A stretch of DNA of 64,000 nucleotides from CAWEWH01 sp963812775 (GCA_963812775.1 CAWEWH010000001.1:1-64000); one strand, 5' to 3'. Positions 46,300 to 55,768 are shown, numbered from the stretch's first letter. Notes: a model not told the origin generated them from the letters alone. Made by a program: numbers and translations.

Positions 46300-47874
46300 C
46301 TAGCCGGTGACGATGGCCGGCGTGCGCCCGACGAGGCGGGCGAGCTGCTTCAGGCGGTTGAACAGCCGCTCGTTGGCGAGCGGCGCCAAGTCGGCCGGCA
46401 GTTGCAGGACCAGCCGCGAGCCCGAAGCCAAGAGCGGCGTCTTCTGCAGCACCTCGGGCATGGCGGCCGACACGAGATAGCCCACCCGCATGGCGGCGCC
46501 GAGCACGCGGGCGCGGTCGAGCAGCCGCGTCGTCAGCAATTCGCGGATGCGCGGGCTCACCTGATCGATGGCAAGACCCATGTGGCGGAAGAACACCGAC
46601 AGCGCAATGAAGGCGCGCCCGCCATGGTCGAGGCCGACGAAGGCGGCATGGGCGATGATCGACAGCGACTGCTCACCGCGATAGTCCGGATGCGCCCGCC
46701 AGCCGATATCGGCGAGCAGGCAGGCGGCTTGCCGCAGCCGCTTCTCGTCGGTGCTCTCGTCGAGATGCAGCGACTGGAAGAGCTGGTCGGTCCAGGCAAC
46801 AAGATCCTCGCCGTGCTTGGGGGAGCGCGAGCGCAGCACATTGAGATCCGACGCGGCAGCGAGCAGGGGATCGTCGGCGCGCCGCTTGTCGTCGAGCAAC
46901 TCGTAGAGCAGCCCCTCGCGCACGCCGAGCGCCGAGACCACCACGTCCTTGGGCTTGCCGCGCCTGATGATCTCCTCGAGCACCAGGGCGCCGTAGGCGA
47001 GCAGCGGGCGCCGCGCTTCCGAAACGCTCTCGATGGCTTCCAGCGTCTCGGCGTCGACCCGCTCGACGATTCGCGCGAAGTCCAGCGCATCGCGCGGCGA
47101 CACCGAATAGCCGTGCATGACGTGCAGCGGGTAGCCCTTCTGGCTCATGTGCAACTTGGCTAGCGCCCGCCACGTGCCGCCCACGGCATAGAAGGTGCGC
47201 CCGCGCAGGTCCTCGAGGGGCGGCACCCGCTTCAAGGCGCCGTGCACCAGCTTCTTGGCCTTCTTGAGCGATCCGCCGGCGGTGTCCTGCAATGCGAGGC
47301 CGCCGAGCGGCAGCGACGCCCATTTGCCGATCTTCTGGCCGCGCACCTCCACCAGCTCGAGCGAGCCGCCGCCGAGGTCGCCGACGATGCCATCAGGGTG
47401 ATGAAAGCCCGAGATGACGCCGTAGGCGGAAAGATCCGCCTCGCGCTCCCCGGACAGGAGCTCGATCTTCTGCCCGCACGCCGCCTGCGCCCTGGCGAGA
47501 AACTCCGCGCCATTCGAGGCGTCGCGCGCCGCCGCAGTGGCCAGCACATAGAGGTCGCCGACCCGCATCGTGTCGCACAGGACGCGGAAGCGTCCCAGGG
47601 CCTTCAGCGCCTTGTCCATGGCCTCTTCGGAGAGCCGGCCGCGCGTGGCGACGCTCTTGCCGAGGCCGCACAGCACTTTCTCGTTGAAGATCGGGGTCGG
47701 GGCCCGGGTCAGCCCTTCATAGACAACCAAACGCACCGAGTTGGAGCCGATGTCGATGATGCCCACCGGCTGGCCCACCTTGAGGCGGCCTGGCGCTTCG
47801 AGCCCGTCGAGATCAGCGCTTGGCTGATCGTTTCGCGAGCGGGCGAGGTTTCGAATCCTTGAGAGATTTTCCAC
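46300..47874 (-). CDS. ppx: Exopolyphosphatase / guanosine pentaphosphatase
   Basis: A 524-residue Ppx/GppA-type protein. GIIDIGSNSVRLVVYEGLTR is the ASKHA phosphate-1 motif, LSGEREADLSAYGVISGF and VGDLGGGSLELVEVRGQKIG the later nucleotide-binding blocks, and the C-terminal half has an HD-like helical domain (LLADIGWRAHPDYRGEQSLS). It removes terminal phosphate from polyphosphate or pppGpp. The GTG at 47874 overlaps ppk by 62 bases; the first 33 residues before the family core are poorly conserved, so a later start is possible. Confidence 0.92.
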   Translation of the reverse strand: MENLSRIRNLARSRNDQPSADLDGLEAPGRLKVGQPVGIIDIGSNSVRLVVYEGLTRAPTPIFNEKVLCGLGKSVATRGRLSEEAMDKALKALGRFRVLCDTMRVGDLYVLATAAARDASNGAEFLARAQAACGQKIELLSGEREADLSAYGVISGFHHPDGIVGDLGGGSLELVEVRGQKIGKWASLPLGGLALQDTAGGSLKKAKKLVHGALKRVPPLEDLRGRTFYAVGGTWRALAKLHMSQKGYPLHVMHGYSVSPRDALDFARIVERVDAETLEAIESVSEARRPLLAYGALVLEEIIRRGKPKDVVVSALGVREGLLYELLDDKRRADDPLLAAASDLNVLRSRSPKHGEDLVAWTDQLFQSLHLDESTDEKRLRQAACLLADIGWRAHPDYRGEQSLSIIAHAAFVGLDHGGRAFIALSVFFRHMGLAIDQVSPRIRELLTTRLLDRARVLGAAMRVGYLVSAAMPEVLQKTPLLASGSRLVLQLPADLAPLANERLFNRLKQLARLVGRTPAIVTG

Positions 47875-50124
47875 GTCCGGACAAGCTCGGATTGGTCATG
47901 AAGTACTTGTGGGCGTTGAACGGCTCCTCGCCTTGCAACCGCAAGATTCGGCGTCGACGAGCCGTCCGGCAGAACGCGCCAGCTCTGTTCATTATCGAGC
48001 AGGTTGGCAAGCATGAATCTGGTCCAGAACCTGTTGATGGACGGTCGGATTGGTGATCGGCACCAGCACTTCCACCCGCCGGTCGAGGTTGCGCGGCATG
48101 AGATCGGCGGACGAGATGTAAAGCGCGCGCCTTGTCGTTGGGCAGAGCCTGGCCGTTGCCGAAGGCGAAGATGCGGCTGTGCTCCAGGAAGCGGCCGACG
48201 ATCGACTTGACGCGGATGTTCTCGGAGAGGCCCGGAATGCCCGGCCGCAGGCAGCAGATGCCGCGCACCACGAGCTCGATCTGCACGCCCGGCGCGGCTT
48301 GCGTCGTAGAGCGCGTCGATCATCATCGGATCGACGAGCGAGTTGCACTTACCCCAGATGGCGCCGGGGCGGCCGGCCTTGGCGTGGGCGATCTCCTCAT
48401 CGATATGCTGCAGCAGGCGCTTCCTGCAGCGTCACCGGCGACACGGCAACGCGCTCGAGCTCGGCGGGCTCGGCATAGCCGGTGATGAAATTGAAGATGC
48501 GCGCCACGTCGCGCGAGATCGCCGGATCGGCGGTGAAGAACGACAGGTCGGTGTAGACGCGCGCCGTGACCGGGTGATAGTTGCCGGTGCCGACATGGCA
48601 ATAGGTGACGAGCTGGCCGCCCTCGCGGCGCACGACCGAGCGACAGCTTGGCGTGCGTCTTCAGCTCGATGAAGCCGTACACCACCTGCGCGCCGGCGCG
48701 CTCGAGGTCGCGCGCCCAGCGGATATTCGCCTCTTCGTCGAAGCGCGCCTTGAGCTCGACCAGCGCGGTGACCGACTTGCCGGCTTCCGCCGCCTCGGCA
48801 AGCGCTTCGACGATCGGGCGAGTTGGACGAGGTGCGGTAGAGCGTCTGCTTGATGGCGACGACGTTGGGGTCGCGCGCCGCCTGCTGCAGGAACTGCACG
48901 ACGACGTCGAAGGACTCGTAGGGGTGGTGGACGAGGAGGTCCTTCTGGCGGATGGCCGCAAAGCAGTCGCCGCCATGCTCGCGGATGCGCTCGGGGAAGC
49001 GCGGATTGTAGGGCTTGAACTTGAGGTCGGGCCGGTCGAGCGCAGACGAGCTGCGACAGCTCGGTCAAGGCCGGCATGCCCTCGACCAGGAAGATCTCGT
49101 CGGGCGCGGCGCCGAGCTCGTCGGCCACGAAGGCGCGCAGATCCTCCGGCATGGCGGCATCGACCTCGAGGCGGATCACCGTGCCGCGGCGGCGGCGCTT
49201 CAGCGCCGTCTCGAACAGGCGCACCAGATCCTCGGCCTCTTCCTCGATCTCGATGTCGCTGTCGCGGATGATGCGGAAGCCGCCCTGCCCTTTCACCGTG
49301 TAGCCTGGGAACAGCCGGCCGGTGAACAGCACGATGGCCTGCTCAAGCGGGATGAAGCGTTGCGCGCCGGTCTCGGCGAAATCGGGGAGCCTGATGAAAC
49401 GATCGATGTTGCTCGGCACGCGGATCAGCGCGTTGAGGCGCCCGGTTGTCGCTCTGCCGCAACAGTGCGAGCGCGATGGTGAAGCCGAGATTGGGGATGA
49501 ACGGGAACGGATGCGCCGGATCGATGGCGAGCGGCGTCAGCACCGGGAAGATGTGATGGAGGAAGTAGTCTTCGAGCCACGGGCGCTCGGCCTTGGTGAG
49601 GTCGCCGGCCTCGATCAGCACGATGCCGTTCTCGACGAGCTTCTGCCGCAGCTCGCGCCAGCGCTTCTGCTGGTCGCCCGACAGCGACGAGACGGCGGCG
49701 GCGATGCGCGTCAGCTGCTCGGCGGGCGTACAGCCCGTCCTGGGAGGGCGTGGTCGAGGCCGCTGCGCACCTGGCCGCGCAGGCCCGCGACGCGCACCAT
49801 GAAGAACTCGTCGAGATTGCCGGCCGAGATCGACAGGAAGCGGAGCTGCTCGAGCAGCGGATGGCTCTCGTTGGAGGCCTCTTCGAGGACGCGGCGATTG
49901 AATTGCAGCCAGGAAAGCTCGCGATTGATGAAACGGTCCGGCTTGGCGCGCAGCTCCGCCCCGTCGGGAACGTGAATGTCGGCCGCCGCAGCCGTGGCGT
50001 CGCTGCTCTTGCGCGCCTTGGTGAGCTGCTTCGGGCTAGGCGGGGGTGCTTTCTCATCCTCGGCTAGCGCGGAAATCGCCGCCTCGGCCGCCGCCGCAAG
50101 GCTCTGTTGGACTTCAACCGACAC
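47813..50124 (-). CDS. ppk1: Polyphosphate kinase 1, frame disrupted as given
   Basis: The start GTG at 50124 has AAGGAG upstream, and the intact N-terminus contains FINRELSWLQFNRRVLEEA and ISAGNLDEFFMVRVAGLRGQ. After about 49745 the frame breaks repeatedly, but LEDYFLHHIFPVLTPLAIDP, FTGRLFPGYTVKGQGGFRII, DPNVVAIKQTLYRTS, ALVELKARFDEEANIRWARD and the catalytic-histidine region TYCHVGTGNYHPVTARVYTD are all recognisable, ending in EGEEPFNAHKYFMTNPSLSG. PPK1 builds polyphosphate from ATP. At least ten frame changes lie between 49745 and 47980. Overlap with ppx fits a ppk-ppx operon. Confidence 0.88.
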
Positions 50125-50255
50125 CGGCTTCTCCTTGATTTCCCTGTCTTTTTGACCGGCTATGTGACAATTCGACGACAGCCCTCGGGGCCACCCCGAA
50201 GGGTAACACAGGAAACGGCAACAAAGCCCAAATGCAGGGCCGCAGCGCCCGGAGC

Positions 50256-50942
50256 CTAGTCCCCGCCCTCCCCGGCCTCCCCGACAACCGCCGCCGCCAT
50301 GGGCCGCGTGATGCGCCGGCCGGCCGCCAGGGCTTCGCGGTCGAGATCGGCCACCACCTTGCGGGCAGTTGCCAGCGACCGCTCGATGCGCAGCGCAATG
50401 TAGTCGACGACGCTGGTGTCGACGACGAGCTGGCGGTCGATGAACAGCTTCACCAGCACCGCCTTCAGCAGCGCGTCGTCGGGGGCGCCGATCTCGACGA
50501 CCGGCGACTGCCTGAGGCGCGACAGCAGGTCCGGCGTCTTCAGCCCCCATTGCTCGGGGGCGGAGCGCGCCGTCAGCACGGCGCAGCCGCCGCGCCCCTG
50601 CAGCGCGTTGACGAGATGGAACAGTGCGTGCTCGTCGAGGCCCTCACCGTCGCAATCCTCGATGACGAGGCTGCCGGTCGAAGCCAGATGCGGCACCCGC
50701 GCCTCGCTGATCTCGAAGGCGGCCGTGGTCCAGGCGTGCGCGCGGCGCGCCCAGATGGCCGCGAGATGGCTCTTGCCCGAGCCTTCGGGACCTTGCAGCC
50801 GCACGAGACGGTGCGGCCATTGCGGCCAGCGCTCGATCAGCCCGTAGGCCGCCTCGTTGGAGGGGCTGACCAGGAAATCCTCCGCCTCCAGGCGCGCCTC
50901 GACCGGCAGGTCGAGGGGCAATTGCTTGGGTGGCTTAGGCAT
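50256..50942 (-). CDS. hdaA: DnaA-related regulatory ATPase (HdaA-like)
   Basis: A 228-residue DnaA-domain protein without the DNA-binding domain IV. QLPLDLPVEARLEAEDFLVS resembles the clamp-binding N-terminal QLPL-F/L motif of Hda, and VRLQGPEGSGKSHLAAIWAR is Walker A; VIEDCDGEGLDEHALFHLVN is a modified Walker B. Hda/HdaA promotes hydrolysis of DnaA-bound ATP at the clamp, preventing over-initiation. The ATG overlaps the stop of the permease gene by eight bases. Some alphaproteobacterial paralogues are not tested, so the role is inferred. Confidence 0.85.
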   Translation of the reverse strand: MPKPPKQLPLDLPVEARLEAEDFLVSPSNEAAYGLIERWPQWPHRLVRLQGPEGSGKSHLAAIWARRAHAWTTAAFEISEARVPHLASTGSLVIEDCDGEGLDEHALFHLVNALQGRGGCAVLTARSAPEQWGLKTPDLLSRLRQSPVVEIGAPDDALLKAVLVKLFIDRQLVVDTSVVDYIALRIERSLATARKVVADLDREALAAGRRITRPMAAAVVGEAGEGGD

Positions 50943-52035
50943 CTGTCTTCGAGCGCTTGGACGTCCCTCCGGACTTGCTGTCGTCATAGAGGGGGCTTTC
51001 GAGATATTTCGCCAGCGCAAAGCGCGCCAGGACGCCGGCCGTGGCGGCCAGCGGCACGGCGATGAGCAAGCCGACGAAGCCGAACAGCGAGCCGAAGGCG
51101 AAGAGCGCGAACATCAGCCACACCGGGTGGATGCCGATGGCGTCGCCGACGAGCTTCGGCGACAGGATATTGCCCTCGATGAACTGGCCGGCGAGGAAAA
51201 TGCCGATGACGATGGCGATCATGGTCCAGTCAGGCCAGAACTGCACGATGGCGACGCTGGTGGAGACGACGAAGCCGGTGAGCGTCCCGACATAGGGGAT
51301 GAAGCTCAGGATGCCGCTGGTCAGGCCGATCAGAACGCCGAAGTTCAGCCCCACGAGCGACAGTCCGACGGCGTAGAAGGTGCCGAGGAACAGACAGACG
51401 AGGGCCTGGCCGCGGAAGAACCCGGCAATGGCACGATCGATCTGGCGGGCGAGGCTGCGCACCGTTTCGCGGTTCCTCACCGGCACCCAGCTGTCCACCT
51501 GGGCGACCATGCGGTCCCAATCCATGAGCATGTAGAAGGCCACCACCGGCGTCACGACGATGAGCGAGGCGACGTTGAGGAAGGCCATGCCGCCCGCCCA
51601 AAGCGAGCCGAGGAAGGAGGCCGCCCAGGTCGCCCCCTGGCTGACAAGGTCGCCCGCCGATTTCTTGATGTCGTCGAGGGCCGAGGGACCACCGATCCTT
51701 GCCATGAGCGGTCCGCCATACTCGACGGCGAGCTGCTGCAGACGCGACAGCGTGTCCGGCAGCTTCTCGATGAAGCCGGCAAGCTGGCTGGCGATGAGCG
51801 GCACCAGCAGCATCAGCAGCAGGATGACGGCCAAGGAGAATAGGACAAGCACGAAGAACGACGCCACGAGCCGGCTCATGCGCAGGCGTTGCAGCTTGTC
51901 GGTCATCGGGTCGAACAGATAGGCCAGCGCCATGCCGACCACGAACGGCAGCATGATGTCGTGGAACAGCACGATGAACAGAATGACGACGGCGAACGCT
52001 GCGCCCCAGAACGCCAGGTGCCGCTGAACTGTCAT
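50935..52035 (-). CDS. AI-2E / PerM family permease
   Basis: A 366-residue protein with about eight membrane helices. Family features include the N-terminal FHDIMLPFVVGMALAYLFDP, the mid-protein YMLMDWDRMVAQVDSWVP, the GILSFIPYVGTLTGFVVSTS helix and EGNILSPKLVGDAIGIHPVW. The family includes AI-2 exporters and Na/H antiporters, so the substrate is not predictable. It is translated into the hda-like gene with an 8-base overlap and follows the phosphatidyltransferase by 51 bases. Confidence 0.9.
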   Translation of the reverse strand: MTVQRHLAFWGAAFAVVILFIVLFHDIMLPFVVGMALAYLFDPMTDKLQRLRMSRLVASFFVLVLFSLAVILLLMLLVPLIASQLAGFIEKLPDTLSRLQQLAVEYGGPLMARIGGPSALDDIKKSAGDLVSQGATWAASFLGSLWAGGMAFLNVASLIVVTPVVAFYMLMDWDRMVAQVDSWVPVRNRETVRSLARQIDRAIAGFFRGQALVCLFLGTFYAVGLSLVGLNFGVLIGLTSGILSFIPYVGTLTGFVVSTSVAIVQFWPDWTMIAIVIGIFLAGQFIEGNILSPKLVGDAIGIHPVWLMFALFAFGSLFGFVGLLIAVPLAATAGVLARFALAKYLESPLYDDSKSGGTSKRSKTDA

Positions 52036-52086
52036 CGCCCACCGTCTTGGCCGAGGCGCTGGCGGGCTGTCCCGCTCACGTTGCCA

Positions 52087-52617
52087 TCACGTCGCCATAT
52101 GCCTGAGCCAGGGTGCCAGATAGGCGCCGCACGAGACGAGCGTCAAGACGGCCACCAGCGCAAGGCCGATGGTCTCGATCATGCCGAGCTTGATGGCGAA
52201 GGCGTTGGCGCCGAGCACCAGGCCCGCGAAGGCGATCTGCGCCGCGGTATTGAGCTTGCTCACGGCGAGCGGCTTTATGGCCACCGGCTTGTCGAGGAGC
52301 CACGACAGCATGATGGCCGAGACGATCATCAGGTCGCGCGACACAACGAGGATCGCCACCCAGCCGGGCAGCACGCCGGTGACCGACAGCGAGATGTAGA
52401 TGGCCACGAGCAGCGCCTTGTCGGCGAGAGCGTCGAGATAAGCGCCGAGCTCCGAGCGCATGTTGAGCCGGCGCGCCAGATAGCCGTCGACGGCGTCCGA
52501 CACGCCGGCCGCCGCGAACACCACGAAAGCGACCCCCCATTGGCCGGAATTGATGGCCACCACGACGAGCGGCACCATCAAGAGCCGGGCAATGGTGATC
52601 AGGTTGGGCAGGGTCAT
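52087..52617 (-). CDS. CDP-alcohol phosphatidyltransferase family protein
   Basis: A 176-residue membrane enzyme. The catalytic motif is fully visible: DAVDGYLARRLNMRSELGAY followed by LDALADK, i.e. D-x2-DG-x2-AR-x8-G-x3-D-x3-D. Four to five membrane helices surround it. It moves a phosphatidyl group from a CDP-alcohol to a small alcohol, most like PgsA-type or cardiolipin-type enzymes; the acceptor is unknown. The start at 52617 is the methionine just before LPNLITIARLLMVPL. It is divergent from the Crp-type gene. Confidence 0.92.
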   Translation of the reverse strand: MTLPNLITIARLLMVPLVVVAINSGQWGVAFVVFAAAGVSDAVDGYLARRLNMRSELGAYLDALADKALLVAIYISLSVTGVLPGWVAILVVSRDLMIVSAIMLSWLLDKPVAIKPLAVSKLNTAAQIAFAGLVLGANAFAIKLGMIETIGLALVAVLTLVSCGAYLAPWLRHMAT

Positions 52618-52852
52618 GCGCAGGGGTCGCGAGCTAACGCAGGCAATGTAGGGCCCGCGCATGATACCGAAAAGTGCGCGCGGCTCGGGAAAGATTATGC
52701 GCAAACTGGCAATCTGGCGCCTGTGCGATCCTCGGCCCCCCCGAAAGCCGGGTCGGCGCCGCCCCATGCAAGACGTTTCACCCGAGCGCTTCTGTAAGCT
52801 ACAATACGGTGCTGCCCCCATCTCAATGACTGCGGTGCCCAGAGCGAGCGAG

Positions 52853-53524
52853 ATGAAAACTGACAAGAGCCGGCAATTCGACCCCAAGGCGTTCCTCGCG
52901 AGAGTGAACGGCGGGCGTCGCCTGTCCAAGTACCGCAAGGGTCAAGCCGTCTTTTCTCAAGGCGATGTCGCGGATTGCGTCTTTTACATCAAGTCCGGAA
53001 AGACCAAGGTTACGGTCATCTCAGAGGAGGGCAAGGAGGCCGTGGTGGCGCTGCTGGGCGCTGACGAGTTTTTTGGGGAGGGCTGCCTGTCCGGCCAATT
53101 GCGGCGCGTCGCCACGGTCGCCGCCTTGACCGACTGCGTGATTGCACGAATGGAACGCGGCGAGATTATTCAGGCAATCCATGAAGAGCCGGCCTTTGCC
53201 GAGCTCTTCGTCACACACCTGGTGGCGCGCAACATTCGGGTGGAAGAAGATCTGGTCGATCAATTGTTCAATTCCAGCGAGAAGCGCTTGGCACGGGTGC
53301 TTCTGCTTCTGGCGAACTTCGGCAAGGAAGGTCGGCCCGAGCCGGTGATTGCAAAGATCAGCCAGGAGATGCTGGCCGAAATGATCGGCACGACGCGCTC
53401 CCGGGTCAGCCATTTCATGAACAAGTTTCGCCGCCTCGGCTTCATCACCTACAACGGCAGCATAGAGGTCCACAGCTCGCTGCTGAACGTGGTCCTGTAC
53501 GACAAGCCGCAGATCGAGAGATGA
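52853..53524 (+). CDS. Crp/Fnr family transcriptional regulator
   Basis: A 223-residue regulator: a cyclic-nucleotide-type sensor (LSKYRKGQAVFSQGDVADCV, FGEGCLSGQLRRVATVAAL) and a winged helix with recognition helix in AEMIGTTRSRVSHFMNKFRR. The Fnr-type N-terminal cysteine cluster is absent, so it is not an oxygen-sensing Fnr. Its effector is unknown. Start 52853 (MKTDKSRQF) has GAGCGAG upstream; an in-frame ATG at 52826 lacks a good site. It opens the accessory island and is divergent from the phosphatidyltransferase with a 235-base gap. Confidence 0.9.
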   Translation: MKTDKSRQFDPKAFLARVNGGRRLSKYRKGQAVFSQGDVADCVFYIKSGKTKVTVISEEGKEAVVALLGADEFFGEGCLSGQLRRVATVAALTDCVIARMERGEIIQAIHEEPAFAELFVTHLVARNIRVEEDLVDQLFNSSEKRLARVLLLLANFGKEGRPEPVIAKISQEMLAEMIGTTRSRVSHFMNKFRRLGFITYNGSIEVHSSLLNVVLYDKPQIER

Positions 53525-53881
53525 GCCTTGCGCAATGCCGCTGCGCCTATCGCAGCCGCCGCCGTCCCTGGATTATCTCTTCCGAAAAGCTCAGCGCCCT
53601 TGAGGGAAAAGGGCTGACGCCCGGCGCGGCAGCCTGACCTTCGCCTCGAGACTCACGGCTGCGTCGCAAGTCGCGTCTGTGCAAAAGTGACCAGCTTTAT
53701 GAAGCCGACGCTGGCAAGACTTGAAGTGGATGGCGCGGTCGCGTTGCTGCTCAGCCAAGCAAGGGGCCTGCCCAAGCATCACTTCCCAGCACGTTCTTAG
53801 CGGCGCCCTGCGCGCCCCCTCGTGATCCCGAGCGGCTCCGGATGAGAGGCGTTCGGCGCGCACGAGCCTTGATCTACGGAA
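53525..53881. other. Intergenic stretch between Crp regulator and desaturase
   Basis: This 357-base gap holds no gene I can support. A weak hairpin GCCCTT...AAGGGC (53596-53614, 7-base loop) follows the Crp gene and could be its terminator. An open frame on the minus strand (53591-53920) has unusual Cys/His content but no ribosome site or known motif. The base composition is slightly less GC-rich than the core genes. Confidence 0.5.
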
Positions 53882-55075
53882 ATGAACCCTAGCCGGAGAA
53901 CCCTCTCGCCAATGGATCAATCCTGGAATTGGACGTTGGCCCCGTATCGCGGAGCCAGTCCGTGGCGAAGCCTCGCCGAGCTCGTGGTCACCGCAACGCC
54001 GTTCGTCATATTGTGGATTTGTGCCTGGGCAGCGTTGAGCGTTGGCTATTGGCTGAGCCTATTGCTCGCCATCCCGGCAGCGGGGTTCCTCGTCCGCCTG
54101 TTCATGATCCAGCATGATTGCGGCCACGGATCCTTCTTCCGCCATCGATTGGCGAACGACTGGCTCGGCCGCGTCATCGGCATATTCACGCTGACGCCTT
54201 ACGGATTTTGGCGCCGCACGCATGCCATCCACCACGCTTCGTCGGGCGATCTCGAGCGGCGGGGAATAGGCGATGTCGACACTCTCACCGTGGCGGAATA
54301 CGTGTCGCTGTCGCGGTGGGGACGGCTTCGCTACCGTCTCTATCGAAATCCCTTTGTGCTGTTCGGGCTGGGACCGGCCTACCTGTTCGTCTTTCGCCAC
54401 CGCGTTCCCGCCGGGCTGATGGGCAGCGGCTGGCACCCTTGGGCCAGCGCCATGGGCACCAACCTCTCCATTGCCCTCGTTGCCGGCTTGACGATTTGGG
54501 CGATTGGCGTGGGGCCGTTCCTGCTGGTGCACGCTCCGATCGCTTTGCTCGGCGCCGCGGCGGGCATGTGGCTGTTTTTCATCCAGCACCAGTTCGACGA
54601 TACGCACTGGGAGGATCACGCCGACTGGAACTTCCAAACCGCGGCTCTCCATGGCAGCTCGCACTATGACCTGCCTTTGGTGCTGCGATGGCTCACGGCG
54701 AATATCGGCGTGCATCACGTGCATCACCTCTGCGCTCTGATCCCGTTCTACCGGTTGCAGAAGGTGCTTCGAGACCATCCGCAACTTCGTTCGATGGGCC
54801 GGCTCACGCTCATCGAGAGCTTCCGGTGCGCCCGCTTGGCACTCTGGGACGAGCGCGAAAGACGCCTCGTCTCGTTCAAGGAGGCTGCTGCCGAAGAGCT
54901 GACGGTCGCATCGGGCGCTGTTTCGGGCGCGCTCGACCTACCCAAGCCACATGACGTAGAGGACAAAGACAACCGCCAAAAAGGCGGGGACGGCGATGGG
55001 CGGCACGTTCCAGCGAATTCTCTTCTCCGGAGTGTGGTCAGGGCGTCGCGGGCGCAGGCCGAACCGCTTGGCTAG
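53882..55075 (+). CDS. Membrane fatty-acid desaturase
   Basis: A 397-residue protein with all three histidine boxes of acyl-lipid desaturases: IQHDCGHGSFF, THAIHHASSG and VHHVHHLC. Membrane helices occur at about 30-75 and 185-235. It inserts a double bond into membrane lipid chains, of the omega-6/delta-12 (DesA-like) style, though regiospecificity cannot be read. A methionine 11 codons in (53912) is an alternative start. The last 40 residues overlap a small opposite-strand gene and fall in a repeat; family homology ends near SFKEAAAEEL. It is in the island after the Crp regulator. Confidence 0.92.
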   Translation: MNPSRRTLSPMDQSWNWTLAPYRGASPWRSLAELVVTATPFVILWICAWAALSVGYWLSLLLAIPAAGFLVRLFMIQHDCGHGSFFRHRLANDWLGRVIGIFTLTPYGFWRRTHAIHHASSGDLERRGIGDVDTLTVAEYVSLSRWGRLRYRLYRNPFVLFGLGPAYLFVFRHRVPAGLMGSGWHPWASAMGTNLSIALVAGLTIWAIGVGPFLLVHAPIALLGAAAGMWLFFIQHQFDDTHWEDHADWNFQTAALHGSSHYDLPLVLRWLTANIGVHHVHHLCALIPFYRLQKVLRDHPQLRSMGRLTLIESFRCARLALWDERERRLVSFKEAAAEELTVASGAVSGALDLPKPHDVEDKDNRQKGGDGDGRHVPANSLLRSVVRASRAQAEPLG

Positions 55076-55093
55076 AGCACGATCAGATTTCAT
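54938..55093 (-). CDS. Possible 51-residue membrane micro-protein
   Basis: On the strand opposite the desaturase tail, a 51-residue frame encodes a basic N-terminus (KSDRALAKRFGLRPRRPDHT) and one clear helix (VPPIAVPAFLAVVFVLYVMW). The layout is that of small alphaproteobacterial membrane proteins. The start lies in the repeat at 55072, and its ribosome site is weak. The 138-base overlap with the desaturase C-terminus means only one of the two may be truly translated over this stretch. Confidence 0.4.
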   Translation of the reverse strand: MKSDRALAKRFGLRPRRPDHTPEKRIRWNVPPIAVPAFLAVVFVLYVMWLG

Positions 55094-55166
55094 TGAACCG
55101 GATCGCTCCATGTTTTTGGTGCATGATCTCATCCGAAAACCGCTCACACTTTTCGGGATCATGCAC
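55072..55166. repeat. Composite Hyphomicrobiales intergenic repeat
   Basis: It begins with CTAGAGCACGATCAGATT and contains the palindromic core GCATGATC...CCGAAAA...TTTTCGG...GATCATGC (55121-55164). The core matches the designs at 19251 and 25775. The order of GAGCACGATCAG plus hairpin is a familiar repeated unit in this bacterial group. It lies between the desaturase and small genes of the island. Confidence 0.75.
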
Positions 55167-55206
55167 TCGCTGCCAAGCTCGCCAACGGATTCCCGCCAAC
55201 AGATTC

Positions 55207-55404
55207 TCAAGAACTGACGACGAGCTGATTCTGGGCGACAATCCGATCGAACGCCTCGCCCTGCTTGTGCACGCGATATTCCGGGCCGTTCACTCCCACC
55301 GACAAGACGCCGAGGATGACCATTTCGCCGCCGACGGTCGCCGCCAGCGCCGAGTCCGGCGAGAACCTGACCCTTTGGCTGACCATTAGTTTGTGGCTGC
55401 GCAT
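55207..55404 (-). CDS. Small hypothetical protein (65 residues)
   Basis: The frame begins after AAGGAAAG and encodes RFSPDSALAATVGGEMVILG and VNGPEYRVHKQGEAFDRIVA. The beta-rich, glycine-containing pattern looks protein-like rather than shadow sequence, and it lies antisense to no supported gene. I do not recognise the family. It is one of four small minus-strand genes in the island. Confidence 0.5.
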   Translation of the reverse strand: MRSHKLMVSQRVRFSPDSALAATVGGEMVILGVLSVGVNGPEYRVHKQGEAFDRIVAQNQLVVSS

Positions 55405-55477
55405 AGCTCTTTCCTTCTCGAGTTCGATGCAACACAGCCCACGCGGGACGAGGCTGCGAGGTGCAGTTCAGATCAGG

Positions 55478-55768
55478 TTAGTCGCACGTCCGAATTTGCT
55501 TGGTCACGATGTCTCCGTCATCGTTCATCTGGCGCACGACGGTCGTCCGGCAATTGAGTGCACCCGTCTCGAGTTCGTCGTGTTGGTTGGTCCGCACGAT
55601 GATCCTGTCGCCGCCGCGGCTGCGGTCGACTGGGTGGCGGGTATTGCGCTCGCCGTCGACGCCGCCCTCCTGCCCACGATCTCTACCGAGATTGAGCTCG
55701 AGGGATTGGGCCGAAGCTGCCGACGCGCCCAAGGTCAGCGCCAGGGCAAGACCGATGAGCCTCTGCAT
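55478..55768 (-). CDS. Small secreted protein
   Basis: A 96-residue protein with a clear signal peptide (LIGLALALTLGASAASAQ, cleavage after ASA) and a mature part with two cysteines near the end (LNCRTTVVRQMNDDGDIVTK, then IRTCD). The C-terminal pattern of a Cys pair around a VxRQMND core recurs in small exported proteins of this order. AGGTGAAG precedes the ATG. No function is known. Confidence 0.7.
   Translation of the reverse strand: MQRLIGLALALTLGASAASAQSLELNLGRDRGQEGGVDGERNTRHPVDRSRGGDRIIVRTNQHDELETGALNCRTTVVRQMNDDGDIVTKQIRTCD

Noticed and set aside
14100..49750. Programmed ribosomal frameshifting or a novel recoding system in the indel-rich blocks
   Set aside because: Shifts are dense, in both directions, lack slippery heptamers and follow no fixed spacing; serS and ppk1 are affected alike while flanking genes are clean.
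53591..53920. A minus-strand Cys/His-containing open frame
   Set aside because: No ribosome site, no recognisable fold, and it overlaps the desaturase start; kept only as a note.
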